A DNA stretch of 64,000 nt from Rhizobium sp. GN54. Lineage in GTDB: Bacteria > Pseudomonadota > Alphaproteobacteria > Rhizobiales > Rhizobiaceae. The notes below the pieces were generated by a model. It was not told the origin of the DNA. It ran no database searches and was given only the letters and a program-made list of their open reading frames with translations. A program made the translations under genes and the position numbers. The stretch lies in NCBI RefSeq assembly GCF_021026345.1, contig NZ_JAJNCZ010000006.1, forward strand, positions 1 through 64,000, given 5' to 3'. This document shows positions 1 through 7,909 of the stretch, piece after piece. Position 1 is the stretch's first letter; each line of letters begins with the position of its first letter.

Positions 1-1
1 C

Positions 2-115
2 GCCATCGCCCGCGTCCCCATCGGGACCGTCGTCAAGGAACTCTGGCCCTTCTACCTCGTCGCATTCACCGTCCTCGTCCTCATCTCATACGTTCCAGCC
101 TTCACACTCTACTGA
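2..115 (+). CDS. TRAP transporter large permease (DctM family), C-terminal fragment
   Basis: Only the last 37 codons are in the window; the start lies upstream. The fragment reads as a short polar stretch with IGTVVKEL, then one hydrophobic helix ending in YVPAFTLY. This ending (KELWPFY followed by a hydrophobic segment and YVPA) is characteristic of the DctM subunit, the 12-helix, Na+-driven channel of DctPQM TRAP importers in the inner membrane. It is probably the last gene of a separate DctPQM operon, because the next genes encode an unrelated TAXI-type TRAP system 271 bases downstream. That gap holds no gene I can support. The substrate cannot be told from this fragment. Confidence 0.75.
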   Translation, partial: AIARVPIGTVVKELWPFYLVAFTVLVLISYVPAFTLY

Positions 116-386
116 GACCGAAAGGGGTTCTTCCGCACCTTGGTGAGGTGGGGCCAACATTCGCGCCCTCAGCAGTTCCGGGCTCGCCCGGCCGTGCATT
201 CTGCGCTTGAGAGTCTCGAGGCGATTGACCTGACATTCGGCCTGCTGCTCCTCGATGGCGTTGTCGACCGTCTCGGGAGCACACCGGCCTCCGTGCGATT
301 TGCGGGTTGTCATTTGCAATCTGCCACCTAAACTGCCGGCCGGATGCCCGGGAGGGCACAGGGGAGCGAGTTGAGGAGGAACATTG

Positions 387-1346
387 ATGCTCAAACTGAA
401 GACGAAGCTTATTGCCGCCGCCGCAGTGGCGCTTACGACCGGCCTCGCCGCTGTCCCTGGCAGGGCGCAGGAATTCGTCAATGTGCTGACAGGCGGCACA
501 TCGGGCGTCTACTATCCCCTCGGCGTCGCGCTATCGGAGATCTATGCCAAGGGCATTTCGGGCGCGCGCACCCAGGTGCAGGCCACCAAGGCTTCCGTCG
601 AAAACCTTAACCTCTTGCAGCAGGGCAAGGGCGAAATTGGCTTCGCCCTCGGTGATTCGGTGAAGTTTGCCGTCGAAGGCAACACCGAAGCCGGTTTCCC
701 GGGCAAGCTGGACAAGCTGCGCGGCATCGCCGCAATTTATCCGAACTACATCCAGATCGTCGCAAGCCAGGAGTCCGGCATCAAGTCGCTCGCCGATCTC
801 AAGGGCAAGAGCCTGTCGGTCGGCGCACCGAAATCCGGCACCGAGCTCAACGCGCGCGCCATCTTCGCGGCCGCCGGCATGTCGTACGAGGATCTCGGCA
901 AGGTGGAGTATCTCCCGTTCGCCGAATCGGTCGAACTGATCAAGAACCGCCAGCTCGATGCCACCCTGCAGTCGGCCGGTCTTGGGGTCGCCTCGATCCG
1001 TGACCTCGCGACTTCGGTGCCGATCAACGTGGTCGCCGTACCGGCTGCCGATGTCGAGAAGATCGGCTCGCCCTACCTGCCGGTTACCATACCGAAGGGC
1101 ACATATGACGGCCAGACCGAGGATGTGCCGACGGCGGCGGTCGGCAACTTCCTCATCACCCACGATGGCGTGTCGGAGGAAACCGCCTACCAGATGACCA
1201 AGCTTCTGTTTGAGAACCTGCCGCAGCTTGTCGCCGCCCACGCCGCCGCCAAGGCGATCGACCCGGCCAAGGCACTCGACGGCATGCCCGTGCCGCTGCA
1301 TCCTGGCGCAGAGCGCTACTACAAGGAAAAGGGTCTGCTGAAGTAG
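387..1346 (+). CDS. TAXI family TRAP transporter solute-binding protein
   Basis: Periplasmic binding protein of a TAXI-type TRAP importer (319 aa). A Sec signal peptide spans about residues 1-28 (KLKTK, hydrophobic core, then GRAQEF). The mature start NVLTGGTSGVYYPLG and the downstream KASVENLNLL and GEIGFALGDS stretches are hallmarks of the TAXI family, whose members bind glutamate, 2-oxoglutarate or other organic acids. The ATG at 387 is preferred over the TTG at 384 because GGAGGA at 375-380 is correctly spaced. It heads a three-gene operon with the fused permease (about 85 bases downstream) and a DUF1850 protein, the standard TAXI-TRAP arrangement. Substrate unknown. Confidence 0.93.
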   Translation: MLKLKTKLIAAAAVALTTGLAAVPGRAQEFVNVLTGGTSGVYYPLGVALSEIYAKGISGARTQVQATKASVENLNLLQQGKGEIGFALGDSVKFAVEGNTEAGFPGKLDKLRGIAAIYPNYIQIVASQESGIKSLADLKGKSLSVGAPKSGTELNARAIFAAAGMSYEDLGKVEYLPFAESVELIKNRQLDATLQSAGLGVASIRDLATSVPINVVAVPAADVEKIGSPYLPVTIPKGTYDGQTEDVPTAAVGNFLITHDGVSEETAYQMTKLLFENLPQLVAAHAAAKAIDPAKALDGMPVPLHPGAERYYKEKGLLK

Positions 1347-1431
1347 GCGCGCTCATAGCCGCCAACAAAGCCGCTGCCGCCGGAGTCCGCGGCAGCGACC
1401 CATGCAGCATTTTCGAGGAAAGAGCGGGTTT

Positions 1432-3546
1432 ATGAGCGAGGCAGCCCAGACCGTTTCGGCGAAGACCGGGACTATTCACATGCCGGTCGTCGAAGAGCAA
1501 GTCGAGGGGCTGCCGCCGGGCTTCGGCGAAGGCATGGCCGGCAAGGCCGCCTTCCTGATCGCCGTCGCCTTCTCTCTCTTTCAGCTCTATAGCGCCGCCT
1601 ATGGCAACCTGCCGAGCCAGGTCGTGAGGGCCATGCATGTCGCATTCCTGCTGCTGCTCGGTTTCGGCCTCTGGGCGAACCTGCGCGCTACGGGCAGGCC
1701 GGCCAAAATCCTGTTCTGGGGCCTCGGCCTGCTCGGCTTCCTCACCGGCGTGTACCACTGGGTGTTCTACCACGACCTCATCATGCGATCGGGCTTCTTG
1801 ACGGTGCCCGACCTCGTGGTGGGCACAATGCTGATCCTTTTGGTATTCGAGGCGACGCGCAGGCTGATGGGGATACCGCTCACCATCATCGCCTTCATCT
1901 TTCTCGCTTATTGCTTCGTCGGCAATTATCTGCCCGCCCCCTTTATCCATCGCGGCTACGACTTTTCCCAGATAGTCGACACCTTCGCCTTCGGGGTCGA
2001 GGGCATCTACGGGACACCGATCTATGTGTCCGCCGCCTACATCTTCATCTTCGTCGTCTTCGCCGCCTTCCTGGAGAAGGCGGGCATGATCGCGCTGTTC
2101 AACGACTTCGCCCTCGGCCTGGTCGGTTCGTGGCGTGGCGGGCCTGCGCAGGTCTGCGTGCTGTCGTCCGCGCTGATGGGCACCATCTCCGGCTCCGGCG
2201 TCGCCAACGTGGTTGCCAGCGGCCAGTTCACCATCCCGCTGATGAAGCGCTTTGGCTTCCGCCCCGCCTTTGCCGGAGCCGTCGAGGCAACGTCATCGAT
2301 GGGCGGCCAGATCATGCCGCCGGTGATGGGGGCGGTCGCCTTCATCATGGCCGAGACGCTGAACGTGCCCTATGCCGCCATCGTCAAGGCAGCGATCATC
2401 CCCGCGACCCTCTATTTCGGCGCCTGCTTCTGGCAGGTTCATCTGGAAGCCGGGAAGGCGGGCCTTTCCGGCATGGACAAGGCGTCGCTGCCCAATCCAT
2501 GGCTGGCGGTCAAGACGCACTGGCCGCTCGTTCTTCCGCTGGCCGCCCTCGTCTATCTGTTGTTCGCCGGCTACACGCCGATCTTTGCCGGCACGATGGG
2601 GCTCGCGCTGACCATCGTCCTGATCCTGGGCACGCCACTGGCGGCGCTAATTGGTCCGTTTGCCTTCCGTGTCGTATTCTGGATTGCGCTCGGCCTTGCC
2701 GCCGCCTCCTTCGTCAAGTACGGCGTCAGCCTGCTGGCGGTCGTCATCGGCGGTCTGATCATCGGCTGCGCACTGTTCAGGGGCGGGCGCGAGACCCTGC
2801 GCATCTGTGTCGACTCGCTGGCCGATGGCGCCAAGAACGCCCTGCCGGTCGGTATAGCCTGCGCCATTGTCGGCATCGTCATCGGCACGCTGACGCTGAC
2901 CGGCATCGCTTCGACCTTCATCGGCTACATCATCTCGGTTGGCGAGAACAACCTGTTCCTGTCGCTCGTGCTCACGATGCTCACCTGCCTGGTGCTCGGA
3001 ATGGGTATCCCGACAATCCCCAACTATATCATCACATCGTCACTCGCCGGTCCGGCCCTGCTGGAACTTGGCGTACCGCTGATCGTCAGCCACATGTTCG
3101 TCTTCTATTTCGGCATCATGGCCGACTTGACGCCGCCCGTGGCGTTGGCGGCCTTCGCTGCCGCACCGATGGCCAAGGAAAGCGGCCTCAAGATCGGGAT
3201 CCAGGCCTCGAAGCTGGCCGTCGCCGGCTTTGTCGTGCCGTTCATGGCAGTCTACACGCCCGCCCTGATGTTGCAGGATCCCGGCCCTATGGCGGCGGCC
3301 TACGGCTATCCGGTCGAGGTTGCCTACATCGTGCTCAAGGCCTGCCTTGGCATCCTGTTGTGGGGGACGGCAGTGGTCGGCTTCTTCATCACCGGCATGC
3401 CAAGATGGGAGCGAATCATCGCGTTTGCGGCTGGCGTGTTTCTTGTACTGGCACTGCCGCTGACCGACGAGATCGGCTGGACGCTCGCCGCGCTGTGGAT
3501 CGGCTGGCACTGGTGGCGGGCGCGCAACATGGCAGCTGTGACGTGA
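1432..3546 (+). CDS. TRAP transporter fused permease (4TM/12TM, DctQ-DctM fusion)
   Basis: Inner-membrane permease of the TAXI-TRAP importer (704 aa), combining the small (DctQ-like, four-helix) and large (DctM-like, about twelve-helix) subunits in one chain, as is usual with TAXI partners. The N-terminal 160 residues carry the DctQ-like helices. The rest shows DctM motifs such as MGTISGSGVANVVASGQFTIP, SSMGGQIMPPVMGA and LGMGIPTIPNYI. An ATG at 1402 would add ten residues. I chose 1432 (MSEAAQTV) because GAGGAA lies just upstream of it and none precedes 1402. The stop overlaps the GTG start of the DUF1850 gene by four bases, implying translational coupling. Confidence 0.93.
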   Translation: MSEAAQTVSAKTGTIHMPVVEEQVEGLPPGFGEGMAGKAAFLIAVAFSLFQLYSAAYGNLPSQVVRAMHVAFLLLLGFGLWANLRATGRPAKILFWGLGLLGFLTGVYHWVFYHDLIMRSGFLTVPDLVVGTMLILLVFEATRRLMGIPLTIIAFIFLAYCFVGNYLPAPFIHRGYDFSQIVDTFAFGVEGIYGTPIYVSAAYIFIFVVFAAFLEKAGMIALFNDFALGLVGSWRGGPAQVCVLSSALMGTISGSGVANVVASGQFTIPLMKRFGFRPAFAGAVEATSSMGGQIMPPVMGAVAFIMAETLNVPYAAIVKAAIIPATLYFGACFWQVHLEAGKAGLSGMDKASLPNPWLAVKTHWPLVLPLAALVYLLFAGYTPIFAGTMGLALTIVLILGTPLAALIGPFAFRVVFWIALGLAAASFVKYGVSLLAVVIGGLIIGCALFRGGRETLRICVDSLADGAKNALPVGIACAIVGIVIGTLTLTGIASTFIGYIISVGENNLFLSLVLTMLTCLVLGMGIPTIPNYIITSSLAGPALLELGVPLIVSHMFVFYFGIMADLTPPVALAAFAAAPMAKESGLKIGIQASKLAVAGFVVPFMAVYTPALMLQDPGPMAAAYGYPVEVAYIVLKACLGILLWGTAVVGFFITGMPRWERIIAFAAGVFLVLALPLTDEIGWTLAALWIGWHWWRARNMAAVT

Positions 3547-3953
3547 GCCTTTGCCTCATCGCAGCCGGGAAGGTCGCCGTCATCGCGGCTTCCGCCTTCA
3601 CGCTGTCTTGGACGCACTCGATCGAGAAGACCCGATGGGAGGAGGACTGGCGCCTCACGCCGGCTGGCCTGGAGATCATCGAAGCGCGGGTGAAGGGGTC
3701 CGGGGCCGGGATGGAGCCACCAGACGGGGCAGTGCTCAAGCGTGGTTGGTGGGTCTATTTGCCCAGATTGCCGATCCAGCGTGAGCTGGTGTTCGCACAG
3801 TCGGGTGCGACGGGGGAGGGCTGGACGCTCTGCGCGGGCGCTCACTGCGAGACCTTCGGCGAGCAAGCGGCAGACCCAGCCGTTCTCAGGACTTGCGACG
3901 CGTCGCCCAACAGCTCCAGTCTGGAGAAGGCAGACGGGAATCAGAAACGATAG
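3543..3953 (+). CDS. DUF1850 domain-containing protein of TAXI-TRAP operon
   Basis: Small protein (136 aa) of the DUF1850 family, which almost always follows fused TAXI-TRAP permeases; its role in transport is undefined. Diagnostic stretches are FTLSWTHSIEKTRWEEDW, IEARVKGSGAGMEPP and GWWVYLP. The N-terminus (LCLIAAGKVAVIAASAF) is weakly hydrophobic. The GTG start at 3543 lies inside the permease stop (GTGA overlap), which fixes both start and operon membership. The C-terminal 25 residues (polar, serine-rich) look less conserved. The gene is convergent with the XRE gene that ends at 4041. Confidence 0.85.
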   Translation: MSLCLIAAGKVAVIAASAFTLSWTHSIEKTRWEEDWRLTPAGLEIIEARVKGSGAGMEPPDGAVLKRGWWVYLPRLPIQRELVFAQSGATGEGWTLCAGAHCETFGEQAADPAVLRTCDASPNSSSLEKADGNQKR

Positions 3954-4040
3954 AAGCGCGCCATTTTACGCGATTTGCCATGTAGGGTTGCCCGATCCAT
4001 CCTCAACCGCCTCCCGGGCATGTTCGATTCCAGACACCCC

Positions 4041-4310
4041 TCAGCCCTCCGCGGGCCCGTTGCCGTGGCCGTCAAGCAACCAGGTGATGCTGACCTGAAG
4101 GATGCGCGCAAGCATGTCGAGGCGGTTGGCGCGTGGCTCGGCCCGATCGTTTTCCCAGTTCTTCCAGGTCTCTGCCGTCACTCCGGCAACCGCCGATGCC
4201 TCTTCGATGGACAGGCCGGCGGCATCGCGGGCAAGAGAAATACGCCCGCCAATCGTGTCATCCGTCGTTTCAACCGCGAACCGAGGTGCCAGGGTGAGAT
4301 CGTGATGCAT
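4041..4310 (-). CDS. Small XRE-type helix-turn-helix regulator
   Basis: Putative DNA-binding protein (89 aa) with one Cro/C1-type helix-turn-helix: ISLARDAAGLSIEEASAVAG, then VTAETWKNWENDRAEP, followed by a helix ending LARILQVSITWLL. There is no sensor domain. The start at 4310 (MHHDLT) is chosen over 4403 because AGAAGGAA precedes it and the longer frame would run into the upstream transporter gene. It is the last gene of the leftward quaternary-amine transport operon, 68 bases after the binding-protein gene. That position suggests feedback control of the operon, but this is inference. Confidence 0.8.
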   Translation of the reverse strand: MHHDLTLAPRFAVETTDDTIGGRISLARDAAGLSIEEASAVAGVTAETWKNWENDRAEPRANRLDMLARILQVSITWLLDGHGNGPAEG

Positions 4311-4378
4311 TGCAATGTTCCTTCTGTGCGCGAGAAAGGCCCCCGCGGCATGTCCCGCGGGGTCGCCAGTTGGCTGCG

Positions 4379-5251
4379 TCAGCCTTCGTTCTTTTCCAGC
4401 CATGCCTTGATCTGGTCGGGATGGTCCGAAATGTACTTGTCGACGGCCGCCTCGTAGGAGGTCTCCTGCGCATCGAACATCGCAGCCTCGAGATCACCGA
4501 CCGGCAGCTTCATGCGCGACAGGAACGCGGCGACCTCGGGATGGTCTTTCTCGAAATCCTTCCGCGCGAGCACATCGACATGCTCCGCCTTGCCGAGCGA
4601 ACCCTTCGGGTCGTCGATGTAGCGCAACTCGTACTTGCCGAACATCCAGTGCGGGCTCCACGAGGTGGCGACGAACCACTCTTCCTTGCGGATCGCTCGA
4701 TCGACCGTCGTCAGCATGCCGGCTTCGCTGGAAATCTGCAGCTTGTAGCCTTCCAGCGCATAGTCCTTGACGGCCTGTTCTGAGAGGCGCGTGAGGCCCG
4801 CACCCGGATCGATGCCCTCGACACGGCCCTTGAGCCGGTCCTTGACGTCGTCCTTCTTCAGGTCCTCGATCGAGGCGATCGCATCCTCGGGCACGTATTT
4901 CGGAACCACCCAGCCCAGCTTTGCGCCGTCATAGACGGTGCCGAGGGTCGTGACCTTGTCCTTCACCTTGGCAAAGTAATCCGCATGCGTCTGCGGCAGC
5001 CACGCCATCATCATGGCGTCGAGGTCGCCGCGGCTGACACCCTGGTACAGCGGAGCGACGTCGGTCTGGACCAGCTCGACCTCCTGACCGAGTTCGTCCT
5101 TGATGAGCTTCGCGGCAAGCTTGGTCACGAATTCGGCGTCCGACCAGGCGGCCCAGCCGATCTTCACCGCCTTGTCTTCCGCCAGCGCCGTGCCGAACGT
5201 TCCGGCGAAAACTCCGGCCGCGAGGCCGATCGTTGCGAGTGTCTTGAACAT
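4379..5251 (-). CDS. Glycine betaine/choline-type ABC transporter substrate-binding protein
   Basis: Periplasmic binding protein (290 aa) of the OpuAC/ProX family. A signal peptide occupies about residues 1-24 (MFKTLATIGL to TALAED). The mature chain has the features expected of quaternary-ammonium binders: GWAAWSDAEF, MMMAWLPQTHADYF and SWSPHWMFGKYELRYIDDP, with tryptophan, tyrosine and histidine residues that could form an aromatic cage. The ATG at 5251 has AAGGAAC just upstream and gives a clean signal peptide; the longer frame from 5278 does not. Third gene of the operon after the ATPase and permease genes. The ligand could be choline, glycine betaine, proline betaine or carnitine. Confidence 0.9.
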   Translation of the reverse strand: MFKTLATIGLAAGVFAGTFGTALAEDKAVKIGWAAWSDAEFVTKLAAKLIKDELGQEVELVQTDVAPLYQGVSRGDLDAMMMAWLPQTHADYFAKVKDKVTTLGTVYDGAKLGWVVPKYVPEDAIASIEDLKKDDVKDRLKGRVEGIDPGAGLTRLSEQAVKDYALEGYKLQISSEAGMLTTVDRAIRKEEWFVATSWSPHWMFGKYELRYIDDPKGSLGKAEHVDVLARKDFEKDHPEVAAFLSRMKLPVGDLEAAMFDAQETSYEAAVDKYISDHPDQIKAWLEKNEG

Positions 5252-5306
5252 TTTTGTTCCTTTTTTGAAGGTTCGCATTCAGCGGCACAGACGCCGCTCT
5301 CTGGCG

Positions 5307-6191
5307 CTAGGCTGTGGCGGCCGAAGCCACCGGCTCCTGCGCCGGTCGACGGAACAGGCTGCGCCAGAAGACGGGGCGCCCCTTTCCAAGGCTCTGCGTG
5401 ATCCGGTCGAGGATCACAGCGAGGATGACGACGGAGATGCCGCCCTCGAATCCGGTGCCGACATCGAGGCGCTGGATACCGGTCAGCACCGTATTGCCGA
5501 TGCCGCCCGCACCGATCATCGAGGCGATCACCACCATCGATAGAGACAACATGATCGTCTGGTTGATGCCGGCCATGATGGAAGGCATGGCATTGGGAAG
5601 CTGCACCTTGAAAAGCAATTGCGCGGCAGTGCAGCCAAAGGCGTTGCCCGCTTCGATGAACTCGGCATGCACTTGGCGGATGCCGAGATTGGTGAGACGC
5701 ACGACGGGCGGCATCGCGAAGATCACGGTCGCGATCGTGCCTGGGACGGCGCCGAGCCCGAAGAACATGGCCGCCGGGATCAGATAGACGAAGGCCGGCA
5801 TGGTCTGCATGAGGTCGAGCCCGGGCCGGACGACGGCCGCCACCCGGTCGCTGCGCGCCATGGCGATGCCGAGCGGCAGGCCGATGACCATGGCAACAAG
5901 CGTCGAGGCCAGGACCAGCGACAGCGTCTCCATCATGGCGGACCACAGGCCCATGTGTTCGACGAGCCAGAGCGAAAGGCCGGTAAAGACGGCAAAGCCC
6001 AATCCGACACGCCAGAGCGAAAGCAACACGAAAATGGCAAGGCCGAGGCCCATCGGCGTTGCGAGCAGCAGCGCCTGGATGCCGTTCGTCACCGTGCCGA
6101 TGGCCGCGGCGATGAGGTCGAGCAGCGGCGCGAAATTGTCGAGGATGTAGTTGACGGCGCTGTCGACGCCGTCACCGATATCGAAAGTCAT
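5307..6191 (-). CDS. Glycine betaine/choline-type ABC transporter permease (ProW family)
   Basis: Inner-membrane permease (294 aa) of the ProW/OpuAB family. The N-terminal 100 residues carry two hydrophobic segments, followed by the five-helix transport core. The ATPase-coupling EAA loop is visible as [59 protein letters not shown] is typical of betaine transporter permeases. It lies 24 bases after the ATPase gene and 55 bases before the binding-protein gene, completing a three-component importer. Confidence 0.93.
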   Translation of the reverse strand: MTFDIGDGVDSAVNYILDNFAPLLDLIAAAIGTVTNGIQALLLATPMGLGLAIFVLLSLWRVGLGFAVFTGLSLWLVEHMGLWSAMMETLSLVLASTLVAMVIGLPLGIAMARSDRVAAVVRPGLDLMQTMPAFVYLIPAAMFFGLGAVPGTIATVIFAMPPVVRLTNLGIRQVHAEFIEAGNAFGCTAAQLLFKVQLPNAMPSIMAGINQTIMLSLSMVVIASMIGAGGIGNTVLTGIQRLDVGTGFEGGISVVILAVILDRITQSLGKGRPVFWRSLFRRPAQEPVASAATA

Positions 6192-6215
6192 GGAATTCTC
6201 TCCGAACTGGCGGGA

Positions 6216-7448
6216 TCAGGCGGCGCGATCGAGCGTTTCGAGAAGCGCGGACTTGCTGATGGAGCCGAGATAGCGGTTGGCTTCGTCGACCACCGGCACC
6301 GGCCAGGCGCTGGCGGCCACCTTGCCGAGCACGTTGGACAGGCTTTCCGCGGCGGGGATCGGTTCGATGTCCGTCAGGAAGGCGCGGCGGTAGGGATCGC
6401 TTGCGCCATCGCGCGCGGTCTCGATCAACGAACTGCGGCTGACCATGCCGTGGTAGGTCTTGTCGCGGCCGAGGATGATGGCGACGTCCCGATCGAAGTG
6501 CTCCATTCGCTCCAGCGCTGCGGCGACCGACACGCCCTGGCGTTCGATGATCGTCACCTGCGTCTTGCGCGCCACGTCGCCGGCGCGGAAGACCTGCGAG
6601 ACATCGACGTTGCGAAAGAAGGAGCGCACGTAGTCGTTGGCGGGCTTGAGAACGATCTCGTCGGGCGTGCCGACCTGAACGACCTCGCCGTTCTGCATGA
6701 TGCAGATGCGATCGCCGATGCGCATCGCCTCGTCCAGATCGTGGCTGACAAAGACGATGGTGCGGCTATGCTCGGCCTGCAGGCGCACCAGTTCGTCTTG
6801 CATCTCCGTGCGGATAAGCGGGTCGAGTGCGGAGAACGCCTCATCCATCAGCAGCACCGTCGGCTCGCTGGCAAGCGCGCGGGCAAGGCCGACACGCTGC
6901 TTCATGCCGCCCGAGAGCTGGTCCGTCCTGCTGTCGTCGTAGCCTTCAAGGCCCACGGACCTCAGTGCATTGCGGGCGCGCTGCTTGCGGTCGGCCTCGC
7001 CGATGCCAGCCACTTCCAGCCCGAAGGCGGCATTGTCGAGAACCGTGCGGTTGGGAAGGAGCGCGAAGGACTGGAAAACCATGCTGATGTCTCGCCGGCG
7101 AAGCGCGATCAACTCGCTGCGCGCCAGCCGGGCCACGTCGCGGCCATCGATCTCGATCGATCCGGATGTGGGCTCGATCAGCCGGTTGATGAGGCGAAGC
7201 ATGGTAGACTTGCCGGAGCCGGACAATCCCATGATGACGAAGATCTCGCCGGCGCGAATATCGAAGGTCGCGTCGTTTACGCCGATGGTGCAACCGGTCG
7301 CGGCATGAATTTCCGCCTTGGTTCTGCCGGCCCTGAGAAGGTCGAGAGCCTTCTCAGGCCGCTCTCCAAACACCTTGAAGACGTTCTTGATACTGATCTT
7401 GACCGGCCGCTCGGTGCTCGGCAGGTCGCTCTCAGTTGCAAAAGCCAT
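6216..7448 (-). CDS. Glycine betaine/choline-type ABC transporter ATP-binding protein (ProV family)
   Basis: Cytoplasmic ATPase (410 aa) of the ProV/OpuAA type. Walker A is GLSGSGKST, the signature is LSGGMKQRVGLARAL and Walker B is VLLMDEAFSALDPLIR. The ProV-specific segment DLLRAGRTKAEIHAATG precedes Walker A, and a C-terminal pair of CBS-like repeats (about residues 275-410) could sense ionic strength as in OpuA. The ATG at 7448 has AGGA five bases upstream; the longer frame starting at 7481 lacks such a site. First gene of the leftward operon, divergent from the GMC oxidoreductase across 461 bases. Confidence 0.93.
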   Translation of the reverse strand: MAFATESDLPSTERPVKISIKNVFKVFGERPEKALDLLRAGRTKAEIHAATGCTIGVNDATFDIRAGEIFVIMGLSGSGKSTMLRLINRLIEPTSGSIEIDGRDVARLARSELIALRRRDISMVFQSFALLPNRTVLDNAAFGLEVAGIGEADRKQRARNALRSVGLEGYDDSRTDQLSGGMKQRVGLARALASEPTVLLMDEAFSALDPLIRTEMQDELVRLQAEHSRTIVFVSHDLDEAMRIGDRICIMQNGEVVQVGTPDEIVLKPANDYVRSFFRNVDVSQVFRAGDVARKTQVTIIERQGVSVAAALERMEHFDRDVAIILGRDKTYHGMVSRSSLIETARDGASDPYRRAFLTDIEPIPAAESLSNVLGKVAASAWPVPVVDEANRYLGSISKSALLETLDRAA

Positions 7449-7909
7449 ATTGTCCTGGGCCCGGCTCCGGAAGCGGGGCACTCTCCTTTGTTTGTTCTTG
7501 GCTGATGAAGGTACCAGCGCGATCGAAAACGCACCTTCTCAAATTTGTCGCAAATGAGATGGCGCGTCGCAAAGTGGACACTTTGTGGCACACTCGTGCG
7601 ATAAAGTCCAGAACGTGAGAAAAAAATTCCAGTCTACAGATCAATTCGGCGGAAAACTCGGAATAAAATGTCCTCGAATCTGCACGGATCCACAGAGGGG
7701 CTTTGGAACCCAGGAAGTCGATTTTGAACGACCCTCGAAGCGATCGGCTGTCTTCCAGACTTCGGCTTTACGAAAACGCGACCGAACCGCTGGAAAATTC
7801 TAAATGGCATTACATCATGCATGAAATGGACCGCGACACGGGACGCAGCAGTACTTAGCTGGCTGAGTGTGTCCTTCGCTGGTGGCTGCAGCAGGTTTGG
7901 TAGTGAAAT
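7449..7909. promoter_or_regulatory. Divergent intergenic region between ProV-type and GMC oxidoreductase genes
   Basis: This 461-base gap is more AT-rich than its surroundings and must hold the promoters of both the leftward transport operon and the rightward oxidoreductase. It contains an inverted repeat at 7570-7585 and short TCGCAAA repeats near 7548 and 7567. No open frame in it has a convincing start, and I see no RNA gene. Confidence 0.6.
7570..7585. promoter_or_regulatory. Perfect inverted repeat, candidate operator
   Basis: CAAAGTGGACACTTTG: two 6-base arms around a 4-base spacer, about 120 bases upstream of the ProV-type start. A related CAAATTTG lies about 30 bases nearer that gene. 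The size and placement fit a repressor site; the XRE protein encoded at the end of the same operon is one possible binder. Confidence 0.45.

Noticed and set aside
1911-3542. Long plus-strand frame inside the fused TRAP permease gene
   Set aside because: Only the last 136 codons from the GTG at 3543 are a real gene (DUF1850). The upstream part is an arginine-rich alternate-frame translation of the permease.
7586-7600. TGGCACACTCGTGCG as a possible sigma-54 promoter
   Set aside because: The -24 element TGGCAC is present, but the -12 part reads TGCG or GTGC, not TTGC, at either spacing.
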